A stretch of 64,000 nucleotides of DNA from Actinokineospora terrae (GTDB taxonomy: Bacteria > Actinomycetota > Actinomycetes > Mycobacteriales > Pseudonocardiaceae). The stretch is taken from positions 186,001-250,000 of the forward strand of contig NZ_FOGI01000005.1 in NCBI RefSeq assembly GCF_900111175.1, in the 5' to 3' direction. Of the stretch, positions 1-8,399 are shown piece after piece (position 1 is the stretch's first letter; each line of letters opens with the position of its first letter). The notes beneath the pieces are model-generated. The model worked only from the letters and a program-made list of their open reading frames with translations, ran no database searches and was not told where the DNA came from. A program made the translations under genes and the position numbers.

Positions 1-1
1 C

Positions 2-1804
2 AAGGAGCCGGAGAAGCCGCTCGAACCGGTCCGCGAGGAGAAGAAGCCCGAGGGCGGCCAAGAGGCCAGCGAGCTGGACGTGATCGTCAACCGGCTGGTG
101 GGGCAGGGGCCGAACGCGCACGAGGTGTGGCTGCCGCCGCTCAACGAGCCGAACTCGCTCGACACCCTGTTCCCGCCGCTGCAGCCCACCGAGGACCGGG
201 GGCTCTCGCCGGTCGGGTTCTACGGCAACGGCAGGCTCCAGGTGCCGCTCGGCATCATCGACAAGCCGTTCGAGCAGCGCCGCGACCTGCTGTGGGCCGA
301 CTTCTCCGGCGCGGCCGGGCACGCCGCGATCGCCGGTGGCCCGCAGTCGGGCAAGTCGATGATGCTGCGCACGCTGGTCATGTCGATGGCGTTGACGCAC
401 ACCGCGGAAGAGGTCCAGTTCTACTGCCTCGACCTCGGCGGCGGCACCCTCGGCTCGATCGAGGGCCTGCCGCACGTCGGTGGTGTCGCGGGCCGCATCG
501 ACCCGGACAAGGCGCGCCGGATGGTCGCCGAGGTCACCGGGCTGGTTGCCGAGCGCGAGCAGCGCTTCCGCGACCTGGGCATCGACTCGATGACCGACTT
601 CCGCAACCGCAAGCGCCGCGGCGAGATCAAGGAAGACCCGTTCGGCGACGTGTTCCTGATCGTGGACGGCTGGCTGAACTTCCGCCAGGAGTTCGAGGCG
701 CTGGAGATGCAGGTCGTCAACCTCGCCGCGCAGGGCCTGTCCTTCGGCATCCACGTGATCGTCGCGGCGAACCGGTGGGCGGAGATCCGGCCCGCGCTCA
801 AGGACCTGCTCGGCACCCGGTTCGAACTGCGCCTCGGCGACCCGTCCGAGTCCGATGTGGACCGCCGGGTGGCGGTGAACATCCCGGCAGGCCGCCCCGG
901 CCGCGGCCTGTCCCGCGACAAGCTGCACTTCCTCACCGGCCTGCCGCGCATCGACGGGTCGAGCAACCCCGAGGACGTCGCCGGTGGCGTGCAGGACGCG
1001 GTCGCCAAGATCAAGTCCGCCTGGCGCGGGCGCGGCGCCCCCAAGGTGCGGCTGCTGCCCGAGGTGCTGCCCTACGACGAGCTCATCGCCCAGGACCCGC
1101 GCCGCGACAGCAAGCTCGTGCCCATCGGCGTCGACGAGAACGACCTGGCCCCGGTGTACCTCGACCTGGAGTCCGAGCCGCACTTCATCGCCTTCGCCGA
1201 CGGCGAGTCCGGCAAGACGAACCTGCTGCGCACCATCGTGCGCGGCATCATGGACCGCTACACGCCCAAGGAAGCGGTCATCATCCTGGTCGACTACCGG
1301 CGCACCATGCTCGGTTTCGTCAACACCGAGCACCTGCTCGGCTACGCCGTCTCCTCCAACCAACTCGGCGACATGATCAAGGACGTCCGCGGCTCGATGC
1401 TCAAGCGCCTCCCCGGCCCGGACGTCACCCAGGAGCAGTTGAAGAACCGCTCCTGGTGGAAGGGCCCCGACCTCTTCGTCATCGTCGACGACTACGACCT
1501 CGTCGCCACCCAGGGCAACAACCCCCTCCAGCCCATCGCCGAGTTCCTCCCCCAAGCCAAGGACGTCGGCCTCCACGTCATCACCGCCCGCCGCACCGGC
1601 GGCGCCTCCCGCGCCATGTTCGACCCGGTCCTCGGCAAACTCCGCGAAATCGCCAGCCCCGGCGTAGTGATGAGCGGCAGCAAAGACGAAGGCGCCCTCC
1701 TAGGCACCGTCAAACCCTCCGCCCTTCCCCCCGGCCGAGGCACCCTGGTCAGCCGCAAAGTAGGCCAATCCCTAATGCACATCGCCTGGATCCAACCCGA
1801 GTAA
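2..1804 (+). CDS. eccC: Type VII secretion ATPase EccC, C-terminal part (5' end outside window)
   Basis: The frame is open from base 2, so the gene begins upstream. The visible 600 codons carry two FtsK/SpoIIIE-type ATPase domains. The first has a Walker A motif GGPQSGKS at about 335-358 and a Walker B FLIVDGW at about 655-675. The second has a weaker P-loop DGESGKT at about 1198-1218 and FVIVDDYD at about 1475-1500. In this family the tandem cytosolic ATPase domains drive export of WXG100 substrates through the membrane complex, and the last domain binds the substrate signal. The following Hsp70-like gene, WXG100 pair and rplM-rpsI match the mycobacterial ESX-4 locus, so this is most likely EccC4-type. 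The last 300 bases shift to C-ending codons, continuous with the C-rich spacer that follows. Confidence 0.93.
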   Translation, partial: KEPEKPLEPVREEKKPEGGQEASELDVIVNRLVGQGPNAHEVWLPPLNEPNSLDTLFPPLQPTEDRGLSPVGFYGNGRLQVPLGIIDKPFEQRRDLLWADFSGAAGHAAIAGGPQSGKSMMLRTLVMSMALTHTAEEVQFYCLDLGGGTLGSIEGLPHVGGVAGRIDPDKARRMVAEVTGLVAEREQRFRDLGIDSMTDFRNRKRRGEIKEDPFGDVFLIVDGWLNFRQEFEALEMQVVNLAAQGLSFGIHVIVAANRWAEIRPALKDLLGTRFELRLGDPSESDVDRRVAVNIPAGRPGRGLSRDKLHFLTGLPRIDGSSNPEDVAGGVQDAVAKIKSAWRGRGAPKVRLLPEVLPYDELIAQDPRRDSKLVPIGVDENDLAPVYLDLESEPHFIAFADGESGKTNLLRTIVRGIMDRYTPKEAVIILVDYRRTMLGFVNTEHLLGYAVSSNQLGDMIKDVRGSMLKRLPGPDVTQEQLKNRSWWKGPDLFVIVDDYDLVATQGNNPLQPIAEFLPQAKDVGLHVITARRTGGASRAMFDPVLGKLREIASPGVVMSGSKDEGALLGTVKPSALPPGRGTLVSRKVGQSLMHIAWIQPE

Positions 1805-1854
1805 CCCCCCGGTTGGCGGCCCCTTCGCCGCCACCCCCACCCACCCAGGCACCC

Positions 1855-2019
1855 AACAACGTTGGCCCCCACCCGGCCTTCACGATCGTTGGCCCCAACG
1901 CGCCCCTCGCAGGCGATAGTCCCCAACGTGCCCCTCTACGACGTTGGCCAACCACCCGGCCCTCGCAGACGTTGGCCGACCACGCGCCCCGAACAACGTT
2001 GGCCCACCACGCGCTCCTC
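1855..2019 (+). repeat. Array of about six imperfect 27-bp direct repeats (composite element, copy 1)
   Basis: The spacer between eccC and the Hsp70-like gene (1805-2354) has no convincing gene. It starts with direct repeats spaced 26-28 bases, each built around ACGTTGGCC followed by a C-rich ACGCGCCCCTC block. Several units contain the small palindrome CGTTGG-CC-CCAACG. The last unit runs into the hairpin at 2041-2180. The same array-plus-hairpin arrangement occurs at 42.2-42.6 kb in the same orientation. No spacer-like unique segments are present, so it is not a CRISPR. Confidence 0.8.
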
Positions 2020-2040
2020 GGAGTCGCTGGTGCCAAGTCG

Positions 2041-2180
2041 GCTCGATGGGGTGGACTTGTTTGTGTGGGGGACGGCACCCGTAGCGTCGTTCACGTGGCA
2101 GGGCCTGCTTGTGGGCCCCTGCTTTGTGGTTCTGCCCGGGTGTCGTAGGGGCCCGCGCAAACAAGTTCGCCGCATCGAGC
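2041..2180 (+). repeat. Long inverted-repeat hairpin element, copy 1
   Basis: The left arm is 2041-2069 and the right arm 2152-2180, enclosing about 82 bases. The arms match at 24 of 29 positions as DNA. Four of the five differences become G-U wobbles in an RNA read from the + strand, leaving one G-G mismatch. Conserved sequence extends about 45 bases beyond the right arm to about 2226, ending in the shared string GCCGAAGGCGAGCCG. The second copy is at 42446-42591. It may be a structured RNA or a MITE-like element; function is unknown. Confidence 0.75.
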
Positions 2181-2354
2181 AAAGCTCGAAACTCGCGCCC
2201 AGGCCAATGCCGAAGGCGAGCCGTTGATCGTCGACGCCGCAAGCGAGCACGAGAGCCGCCCCTGTGGATAACCCCACCCGCCCCACCCCCCACCAACCAC
2301 GTAGGGTGACCTCCGACATACCGCCAGATTCGGTGGCAGCCGCTGCCAGGGAAG

Positions 2355-4121
2355 GTGGCACCGGTGCTGCGAGTCGCGGTGGACTTTGGGACGTCCAGTA
2401 CCTGTGTGGCGATCTCCTTCCAGGGCCGCGAGCCCCAGGTGGTCGTGGTCGATGGTCAACCACTCCTCTCCTCCGCTGTCTACGCAGGCACCGACGGCAC
2501 TCTCTTCGTCGGCCAGGAAGCCGAGCGCCAAGCCGCACTGGACCCGTCCAGGTTCGAGCCGCACCCCAAGCGGCGCGTCGACGAAGCCGAGCTTCTCCTC
2601 GGTGATCGAGTCATTCCGGTCGTGCAGGTCTTTCGGGCTGTTCTAGGTCGGGCGGTGGCCGAGGCGCGGCGGGTGGCCGGTGGGGTGCCGGTTGATCAAT
2701 TGGTGCTCACCCACCCGGCGGATTGGGGTGGAGTGCGCACGCAGGTCCTCCGGCAGGCCGCCGCCGGATTGGGCAACAGGATCCTGCTCGTGCCCGAACC
2801 CGTGGCCGCCGCGGTATTCCACTCGGCGAGTTTTCCCGGGCCCGGGCGGATTCTCGCCGTGCTCGACCTCGGTGGTGGGACGGTTGATGTCAGCGTTGTT
2901 CGGACGGAGCCGAATACGACGCTGTTCACCGTGTTGGCCACCAAGGGAAATCCGTCCTTCGGCGGCGCGGACATCGACCAGTCGTTGCTGGAGCACCTGG
3001 GTCGGGTGGCGGGCCACCCCGAGGAGTGGGACTCGCTCATGCGGGGCCGCGACCTGCTCGACCGGCGGCGCAGACGGGTGCTCCAGCAGGATGTGCGTGG
3101 CGCCAAGGAAACCCTGTCGCGGCACCCTTACACCGACGTCCCCCTGCCGTCGCCCTTCCCGGACGCGCACATCACGCGCGACGACCTGGAGCGGTTGATC
3201 GCCGAGCCGATCGGGGCCGCCGTCGACCTCACGCTCGCGGCGGTGCGGGACGCGGGCATCACGCCCGCGCAGCTCTCCGGGATCTTCCTCGTCGGCGGGT
3301 CGAGCCGGATCCCGTTGGTGGCGCGGTTGGTCGCCGAGCGGACCGGTGTGGTGCCGGTGACCCTCGACCAGCCGGAGACCGTCGTCGCGCGCGGTGCGTT
3401 GCGAGCGGTCGCACCCGACGTCACGCACACCGGCCTGCTCACCGGCCCGCAACCGCTCTCCGGCCTGCACAGCACAGGTCAGCACAGCACGGGCCAGCAC
3501 AGCACGAGCCACCAGAACACCGGCCCCCAACCGATCTTCCCGCCAGCCAACTTCCCCGCCACGCCAACGAAACCGCGCCGCAAGACCGGCCTCTACACCG
3601 GCATCGGGCTGCTCCTGCTCGCCCTCGTCGGCGGCGGGATCGGGCTCCGGGTCGCGCTGGACCAGGACGACCCGGCCGCCACCACGATCGACCGCTACGA
3701 CTACACCTTCGCCCTGCCCGACGGGTGGACGCAGACCGGCGGCAGTCCCGGCATCATGCGCACCGAGATCAAGCCGACCGGTGCCGAGCAGGGCAACGAC
3801 CTCGTGCTGGTGCAGGAACGCGAACTGGCCTTCGACAGCGGCACCGACCAGCAGCGGGCGCTGGAGCGGCTGCGCGAGGACTACGCCAAACGCGCGCCGG
3901 ACGTGTCAGAGTACGAAGAGGGCGCCAGCTTCGGCGGGCGGACCGTCGTGCACTACCGGGAGCAGTTGACCAAGCAGGGCGCTACCGTCGACTGGTACGT
4001 GATCCTGGAGGGCAAGTACCAGGTGAGCATCGGCTGCCAGTACACCGAGGCCGGGCGGGTCCCGGTGCGGCAGGCTTGCGAGACAGTGGTTCGCTCCACC
4101 GTCGTGCGGCGGGGGAAGTGA
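2355..4121 (+). CDS. Hsp70-like type VII secretion-associated protein, Rv3446c family
   Basis: 588 residues. An N-terminal actin/Hsp70-type ATPase fold shows DFGTSS (10-15), DLGGGTVD (171-178) and GGSSRIP (314-320). A linker with short repeats HSTGQ (about 359-395) precedes one membrane segment (about 412-434) and a C-terminal region of about 150 residues resembling the Rv3446c-family C-terminal domain associated with T7SS. There is no DnaK substrate-binding domain. The predicted topology puts the ATPase in the cytosol and the C-terminal domain outside. The gene lies between eccC and the WXG100 pair as in ESX-4 loci, suggesting a chaperone-like or regulatory role in secretion (inferred). The GTG at 2355 overlaps the purine-rich stretch AGGGAAG; GTG 2364 is better spaced from it and may be the true start. 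Confidence 0.85.
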   Translation: MAPVLRVAVDFGTSSTCVAISFQGREPQVVVVDGQPLLSSAVYAGTDGTLFVGQEAERQAALDPSRFEPHPKRRVDEAELLLGDRVIPVVQVFRAVLGRAVAEARRVAGGVPVDQLVLTHPADWGGVRTQVLRQAAAGLGNRILLVPEPVAAAVFHSASFPGPGRILAVLDLGGGTVDVSVVRTEPNTTLFTVLATKGNPSFGGADIDQSLLEHLGRVAGHPEEWDSLMRGRDLLDRRRRRVLQQDVRGAKETLSRHPYTDVPLPSPFPDAHITRDDLERLIAEPIGAAVDLTLAAVRDAGITPAQLSGIFLVGGSSRIPLVARLVAERTGVVPVTLDQPETVVARGALRAVAPDVTHTGLLTGPQPLSGLHSTGQHSTGQHSTSHQNTGPQPIFPPANFPATPTKPRRKTGLYTGIGLLLLALVGGGIGLRVALDQDDPAATTIDRYDYTFALPDGWTQTGGSPGIMRTEIKPTGAEQGNDLVLVQERELAFDSGTDQQRALERLREDYAKRAPDVSEYEEGASFGGRTVVHYREQLTKQGATVDWYVILEGKYQVSIGCQYTEAGRVPVRQACETVVRSTVVRRGK

Positions 4122-4143
4122 GCCGGGACCAGGGAGGCGCGCG

Positions 4144-4383
4144 GTGAACGACGGGTTCGGCGAGCAGGTGGCCAGGTTCCGCGCCGAGGTGGCCTCCGCG
4201 ATCACCCAGGCGCGGCGGGCCTCGGCGGAGGCGCGGGAGACCAGCGCCGCGTTCCGGCGCGACACCCAGCGGCTGGCGGCGAAGGCGGCCACCGCGCCGC
4301 CGCCGGAGCAGCAGCGGCCCGCGCCGCCGCCCCCGGACGACGACGACTTCTCCCAGGACCAGATCCTGCTGCACGGCGGCTGA
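4144..4383 (+). CDS. Small hypothetical protein of the ESX-4-like locus
   Basis: 79 residues starting at GTG, 6 bases after AGGGAGG and 22 bases after the Hsp70-like gene, so probably co-transcribed. The first 55 residues look helical (Ala, Arg, Glu-rich, with spaced hydrophobics). They are followed by a proline run and an acidic DDDD stretch before a short hydrophobic end. No signal peptide or membrane segment is visible. I do not recognise the family. Its position between the Hsp70-like gene and the WXG100 genes suggests a cytosolic accessory role in the same secretion locus (inference from context only). Confidence 0.65.
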   Translation: MNDGFGEQVARFRAEVASAITQARRASAEARETSAAFRRDTQRLAAKAATAPPPEQQRPAPPPPDDDDFSQDQILLHGG

Positions 4384-4395
4384 CCTGCGGCGATC

Positions 4396-4411
4396 GTTCA
4401 CACCTGTGAAC
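4396..4411. promoter_or_regulatory. Perfect palindrome upstream of the WXG100 pair, possible operator
   Basis: GTTCACA-CC-TGTGAAC is a 7-bp perfect inverted repeat with a 2-base centre. It lies 13 bases after the 79-residue gene and about 190 bases before the first WXG100 gene. The rest of this spacer (4412-4600) contains repeated GGGGAACC and CGTACGA motifs but no -35/-10 pair I could defend. It looks like a dimeric regulator site; the regulator is unknown. Confidence 0.45.
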
Positions 4412-4600
4412 TGCCCCTGCCGTTGTCCCGCGCGCCGCACCGGTCGTGACCTGCGGGTTCCCGGAAACACCGTTAACGGGAGCAACGACCTGCGGGGAAC
4501 CTGCACCGAGGGGGAACCAAACCTGGCAGGGTCTTCGTCGTAAGCGGCGTACGAACGAAGAAGGCGTACGACCCAACCACAAGCCAGGGGGTTTCTCCCA

Positions 4601-4912
4601 ATGTCCGGTTACGGAATCACGCCAGAAGAGATGGCCAAGGCCGCCGTCGACGTCGACAACGTCAACGAGGAGAGCCAGAACTCCCTCAAGAGCCTCGGCT
4701 CCGCGCTCCAGCCGCTGCACGACAACTGGTCTGGTAACGCCGCTCGCGCCTTCGCCACGCTGATGCAGCGCTACAACGACGACGCCAACAAGCTGCACAC
4801 CGCCCTCGAGGCGATCTCGCAGCAGCTCAAGGAGAGCAACGCGGCCTACGTCCGCCAGGAAGAGGAGTCCTCCTCCTCGCTCTCGAACATCACCAGCGTC
4901 CTCGGCGGCTGA
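4601..4912 (+). CDS. WXG100 secreted protein, EsxU/EsxT-like
   Basis: 103 residues with the WXG100 hairpin pattern. There is a central W-S-G turn (DNWSGNAA, about 42-49) between two helices and a C-terminal YVRQE that fits the YxxxD/E export signal. It starts at ATG after an AGGGGG ribosome site. The partner WXG100 gene follows 71 bases downstream, and such pairs form heterodimers that EccC exports. The position just before rplM matches the ESX-4 substrate pair. Assignment to EsxU or EsxT individually is not possible by eye. Confidence 0.88.
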   Translation: MSGYGITPEEMAKAAVDVDNVNEESQNSLKSLGSALQPLHDNWSGNAARAFATLMQRYNDDANKLHTALEAISQQLKESNAAYVRQEEESSSSLSNITSVLGG

Positions 4913-4983
4913 GTCCTTTCTCTTCCGCGGTAGTGCTTTCCGGCCCACCCCGTACTTGTTAGACGACTTCAGGGAGAAACCCC

Positions 4984-5277
4984 ATGTCCGGCGACATCAT
5001 CAAGGTCAATTTCGCGGAGGTCGCGAACGCGTCGCAGTCGCTCGCGTCGACCTCCAGCCAGCTGGAGACCCTGCTCGGCGACCTCAAGCAGCGCCTCGCC
5101 CCCCTGGCCGCCGGGTACACCGGTGCCGCCTCCGAGGCCTGGAACGCCAAGCAGGCCGAGTGGGACAAGGCCTACGACGAGCTCAAGCAGGTCCTGTCCT
5201 CGATCGCGGTCGCGGTGCAGCAGTCCGGTGAGAACTACGAGGCCACCGAGCGCGCGAACGCCAACCGCTGGGGCTGA
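4984..5277 (+). CDS. WXG100 secreted protein with W-x-A turn, EsxT-like
   Basis: 97 residues in a helix-turn-helix layout. The turn reads AWNAKQAEW, so the glycine of the WXG motif is alanine. The C-terminal YEATE fits the YxxxE export signal. A good AGGGAG site precedes the ATG. It is probably the heterodimer partner of the preceding gene, in one transcript ended by the hairpin at 5303-5335. A turn lacking Gly is tolerated in some family members, so this is a variant rather than a broken gene. Confidence 0.87.
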   Translation: MSGDIIKVNFAEVANASQSLASTSSQLETLLGDLKQRLAPLAAGYTGAASEAWNAKQAEWDKAYDELKQVLSSIAVAVQQSGENYEATERANANRWG

Positions 5278-5302
5278 GCCGTCCCGTTCTCCGCTCGTAC
5301 CC

Positions 5303-5335
5303 ACAAGGCCCGGGGCTTGTACCCCCGGGCCTTGT
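5303..5335 (+). terminator. Strong hairpin terminator after the WXG100 pair
   Basis: Perfect 13-bp arms 5303-5315 and 5323-5335 with a 7-base loop lie 26 bases after the second WXG100 stop codon. There is no long T run, as is common in high-GC actinobacteria. It separates the ESX-like genes from the ribosomal protein operon. Confidence 0.75.
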
Positions 5336-5489
5336 CGTGTGTCCGGTGTCCGAATCCCATCGCACCGGCACCGCCGCCCCGTCCGCTGCCAAGCCTGCAA
5401 CGATGCCGGGCGGGGACGAGGGGGTGGGTGGCGGGGGAGAGTTGCACCGTGGCGCAGACCACACTGGGGTGGGTGAAGGGAGGGCGGTT

Positions 5490-5518
5490 TTGACCCTCCA
5501 ACGGGCACCCGGTAATCT
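5490..5518 (+). promoter_or_regulatory. SigA-type promoter of rplM-rpsI
   Basis: TTGACC at 5490-5495 and TAATCT at 5513-5518 are 17 bases apart, the best housekeeping promoter in the window. It predicts a leader of about 138 bases before rplM. That leader contains a small hairpin CTGGGCGA/TCGCCCAG near 5587-5610. No known riboswitch was recognised. The rest of the spacer (5336-5489) shows nothing. Confidence 0.75.
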
Positions 5519-5662
5519 CTTACGTTGTTGTGCGGCGCGGGGCGTAAAGCTCGGCTTGTTCAGTGCGAGTCGAGCCGCGTTGCGCGCTTCTGGGCGACCC
5601 GTTCGCCCAGGGGTGATGCCCGCACAGGCACCCATGACGCATGTTGACGATGAGGTAGACCC

Positions 5663-6106
5663 GTGCCCACGTACAGCCCTAAGCCCGGCGAGGTCGACCG
5701 AGCCTGGCACGTGATCGACGCCGAGGACGTGGTGCTCGGTCGTCTCGCCACGCACGTCGCGACGCTCCTTCGCGGCAAGCACAAGCCCACTTACGCCCCC
5801 CACGTGGACACCGGCGACTTCGTCGTCATCGTCAACGCTGAGAAGGTTGTCCTCACCGGCAACAAGCGGGACCAGGCGTTCGCCTACCGGCACAGCGGCT
5901 ACCCCGGCGGTCTGCGCAAGCGGTCCTTCGGCGAGCTGCTCGACACCCGCCCCGACCGGCTGCTCGAGAAGGTCGTCAAGGGCATGCTCCCCAAGAACAA
6001 GCTCGGCCGCGCCCAGGGCAAGAAGCTCAAGGTCTACGCAGGCCCCGAGCACCCGCACGTTGCCCAGCAGCCCACGCCGTTCGAGATTGCGAAGGTCGCC
6101 AAGTGA
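5663..6106 (+). CDS. rplM: 50S ribosomal protein L13
   Basis: 147 residues, the usual bacterial L13 length. It shows the family's W-x-x-I-D-A-x-x-x-x-LGRLA start ([15 protein letters not shown]), the [11 protein letters not shown] segment and the HPHVAQQP end. L13 is an early-assembling large-subunit protein binding 23S rRNA. It is translated from GTG and overlaps rpsI by 4 bases, so the two are coupled. The order rplM-rpsI-glmM next to ESX-4 genes is the same as in mycobacteria. Confidence 0.97.
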   Translation: MPTYSPKPGEVDRAWHVIDAEDVVLGRLATHVATLLRGKHKPTYAPHVDTGDFVVIVNAEKVVLTGNKRDQAFAYRHSGYPGGLRKRSFGELLDTRPDRLLEKVVKGMLPKNKLGRAQGKKLKVYAGPEHPHVAQQPTPFEIAKVAK

Positions 6107-6720
6107 GTGAGGACGCCGTGACCCCCGAGGCCGTCGACACCGACGCCGCCGTCGAGGACACCGCCCCCGTCGAGACCGACGAGGCCCCGGCCGTTGACGA
6201 GGCCGCGGCCGCCGATGAGGCGCCCGCCGCCGACGAGGCCCCGGTCGCCGACGAGGCGGCCGCGGTCGCCGAGTTCGACGCGCTCGACGACGAGGCCGAC
6301 GCCGACCAGGCCCCGGCCCTGCCGCACCTGACCTCGGAGACCGCGCAGACGGTCGGCCGCCGCAAGGAGGCCGTCGTCCGCGTCCGGATCACCCCGGGCA
6401 GCGGCAAGTTCCAGCTCAACGGCAAGTCGCTGGAGGAGTACTTCCCGAACAAGGTCCACCAGCAGCTCATCCGCGAGCCGCTCGTGGTCGTCGAGAAGCC
6501 CGAGTCCTTCGACATCCGCGCGAACCTGCACGGCGGCGGCATCACCGGCCAGGCCGGTGCGCTGCGGCTGGCGATCGCCCGCGCGCTCATCGAGCTCGAC
6601 TCCGAGGACCGCCCGGTCCTGAAGAAGGCAGGCTTCCTCACCCGTGACCCGCGGGCCAAGGAGCGCAAGAAGTACGGCCTGAAGAAGGCCCGCAAGGCGC
6701 CGCAGTACAGCAAGCGCTGA
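6103..6720 (+). CDS. rpsI: 30S ribosomal protein S9 with long acidic N-terminal extension
   Basis: 205 residues. The conserved S9 core begins near residue 80 ([14 protein letters not shown]) and ends with the basic tail [12 protein letters not shown] that reaches the P site. The first ~75 residues are almost only Ala, Glu, Asp, Pro and Val in a degenerate ADEAP repeat. Bacterial S9 is usually about 130 residues, and actinobacterial forms often have shorter extensions. The GTG start overlaps the rplM stop (GTGA), giving translational coupling, and no better internal start with a ribosome site is obvious. Confidence 0.95.
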   Translation: MSEDAVTPEAVDTDAAVEDTAPVETDEAPAVDEAAAADEAPAADEAPVADEAAAVAEFDALDDEADADQAPALPHLTSETAQTVGRRKEAVVRVRITPGSGKFQLNGKSLEEYFPNKVHQQLIREPLVVVEKPESFDIRANLHGGGITGQAGALRLAIARALIELDSEDRPVLKKAGFLTRDPRAKERKKYGLKKARKAPQYSKR

Positions 6721-6747
6721 TCTTCGGCGGCAGCACCGGCACCACCC

Positions 6748-6790
6748 AGCGGGAGCAGCACGTTCGCGACACGAACAGGCTGCTCCCGCT
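6748..6790 (+). terminator. Hairpin terminator after rpsI
   Basis: Perfect 12-bp arms 6748-6759 and 6779-6790 are followed by GTGCTTTTCC. The loop itself contains a smaller GTTCG/CGAAC stem. It lies 28 bases after the rpsI stop. The remaining spacer to glmM (6791-6945) holds short GGATCCGC-type repeats and the glmM ribosome site. Confidence 0.8.
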
Positions 6791-6945
6791 GTGCTTTTCC
6801 CCGGGTCCGCGCGACCCGGGGTTGTGCTTTCCCCGGATCCGCCCGCCCCGCGGATCCGGGCTCTCCCCTGAGCTGTGCTGTCCCGGACCCGGCCCAGGAC
6901 CTACCCTGCCTCCCAGCCCGTCCCCACACGCGGAGGATCCCGTCC

Positions 6946-8280
6946 ATGGCTCGACTCTTCGGCACCGACGGCGTGCGCGGTCTCGCCAACTCCGAGCTCA
7001 CCCCGGAACTGGCGCTGTCCGTCGCCGCCGCGGCGGCCCGGGTGCTGACCACCCACGACGGCGCGCACCGCCCGGTGGCCGTGGTCGGCCGCGACCCGAG
7101 GGCCAGCGGCGAGATGCTGCAGGCGGCGGTCGCCGCCGGACTCGCCTCGGCCGGGGTCGACGTGATGCAGGTGGGCGTGCTGCCCACCCCCGCGGTGGCG
7201 TTCCTGGTCGGTGACCTGGGCGCCGACCTGGGCGTGATGATCTCCGCGTCGCACAACCCGATGCCCGACAACGGCATCAAGTTCTTCGCCGCCGGTGGTC
7301 AGAAGCTGCCCGACACCGTCGAGGACGAGATCGAGGCCGCGCTCACCGCGCCGGTCGAGCGCCCCACCGGCGCGGGCGTCGGTCGGATCTACGACATCGC
7401 CGACGCCCACGACCGCTACGTCGCGCACCTGCTCGCCGCCACCCCGAACCGGCTCGACGGGCTCAAGGTCGTCGTCGACTGCGCCAACGGGGCCGCGTGG
7501 GCCGCCGCGCCGCAGGCCTACCGGGAGGCGGGCGCCGAGGTCATCGCGATCCACGCCCTGCCAGACGGCGAGAACATCAACGACGGCTGCGGCTCCACCC
7601 ACCTCGACGACCTGCGCGCCGCCGTGGTCGCCGAGGGCGCCGACCTGGGCATCGCGCACGACGGCGACGCCGACCGCTGCCTGGCCGTGGACGCCACCGG
7701 CGCCGACATCGACGGCGACCAGATCATGGTCGTGCTGGCGCTGGCCATGCGCGAGGCCGGTGAGCTGGTCGACGACAGCTTCGTGGTCACCGTGATGAGC
7801 AACCTCGGCCTGCACGTGGCCATGCGCGACGCTGGCGTGAAGCTGCGCACCACCGCTGTCGGCGACCGGTACGTGCTGGAGGAGCTGCGCGCCACCGGGC
7901 TGGCCCTGGGCGGCGAGCAGTCCGGCCACGTGCTCATCCCCTCGCACGCCACCACCGGTGACGGCCTGCTCACCGCGATGCGGCTGATGGCCAGGGTCGC
8001 CGCCACCGGCCGCTCGCTGGCCGAGCTGGCCGGGGTGATGACCAGGATGCCGCAGGTGCTGATCAACGTCCGGGTCACCGACAAGGCGACCGTCGCGGCG
8101 TCCCCGCTGGTCAGCACGGCCGTCGCGGCCGTGGAGGCCGAGCTCGGCGACACCGGCCGGGTGCTGCTGCGGCCCTCGGGCACCGAGCAGCTGGTCCGGG
8201 TGATGGTCGAGGCGCCCAGCGAGGAAGCCGCGCGGACCGCCGCCGACCGCCTCGCCGCCGTCGTCGCCGACGTGCGCTGA
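6946..8280 (+). CDS. glmM: Phosphoglucosamine mutase
   Basis: 444 residues, typical family length. It converts glucosamine-6-phosphate to glucosamine-1-phosphate on the route to UDP-GlcNAc and peptidoglycan. The phosphoserine loop ISASHNP places the active Ser at 102. The Mg-binding loop DGDADR is at about 239-244, and the C-terminal phosphate loop [14 protein letters not shown] is present. ATG follows GGAGG. GlmS, which makes its substrate, is 6 kb downstream on the same strand, separated by the two secretion-type cassettes. Confidence 0.97.
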   Translation: MARLFGTDGVRGLANSELTPELALSVAAAAARVLTTHDGAHRPVAVVGRDPRASGEMLQAAVAAGLASAGVDVMQVGVLPTPAVAFLVGDLGADLGVMISASHNPMPDNGIKFFAAGGQKLPDTVEDEIEAALTAPVERPTGAGVGRIYDIADAHDRYVAHLLAATPNRLDGLKVVVDCANGAAWAAAPQAYREAGAEVIAIHALPDGENINDGCGSTHLDDLRAAVVAEGADLGIAHDGDADRCLAVDATGADIDGDQIMVVLALAMREAGELVDDSFVVTVMSNLGLHVAMRDAGVKLRTTAVGDRYVLEELRATGLALGGEQSGHVLIPSHATTGDGLLTAMRLMARVAATGRSLAELAGVMTRMPQVLINVRVTDKATVAASPLVSTAVAAVEAELGDTGRVLLRPSGTEQLVRVMVEAPSEEAARTAADRLAAVVADVR

Positions 8281-8399
8281 CCCCGCCGCCGGTGTGCCGT
8301 GCCCCACGTTCCCCGCGGGCGCCCGGCTCACACGTGGGCTGAGTCCTAACCCCTCGGCGCGGGCCGTCGTTACGATGCCCGCGCCGAGAGGGGGCCGCA

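Noticed and set aside
1855..2019. CRISPR array
   Set aside because: Units are contiguous degenerate repeats with no unique spacers, and no cas genes are present.
5519..5662. Ribosomal-protein leader riboswitch before rplM
   Set aside because: A long leader exists with one small hairpin, but I could not match any known L13 leader structure.
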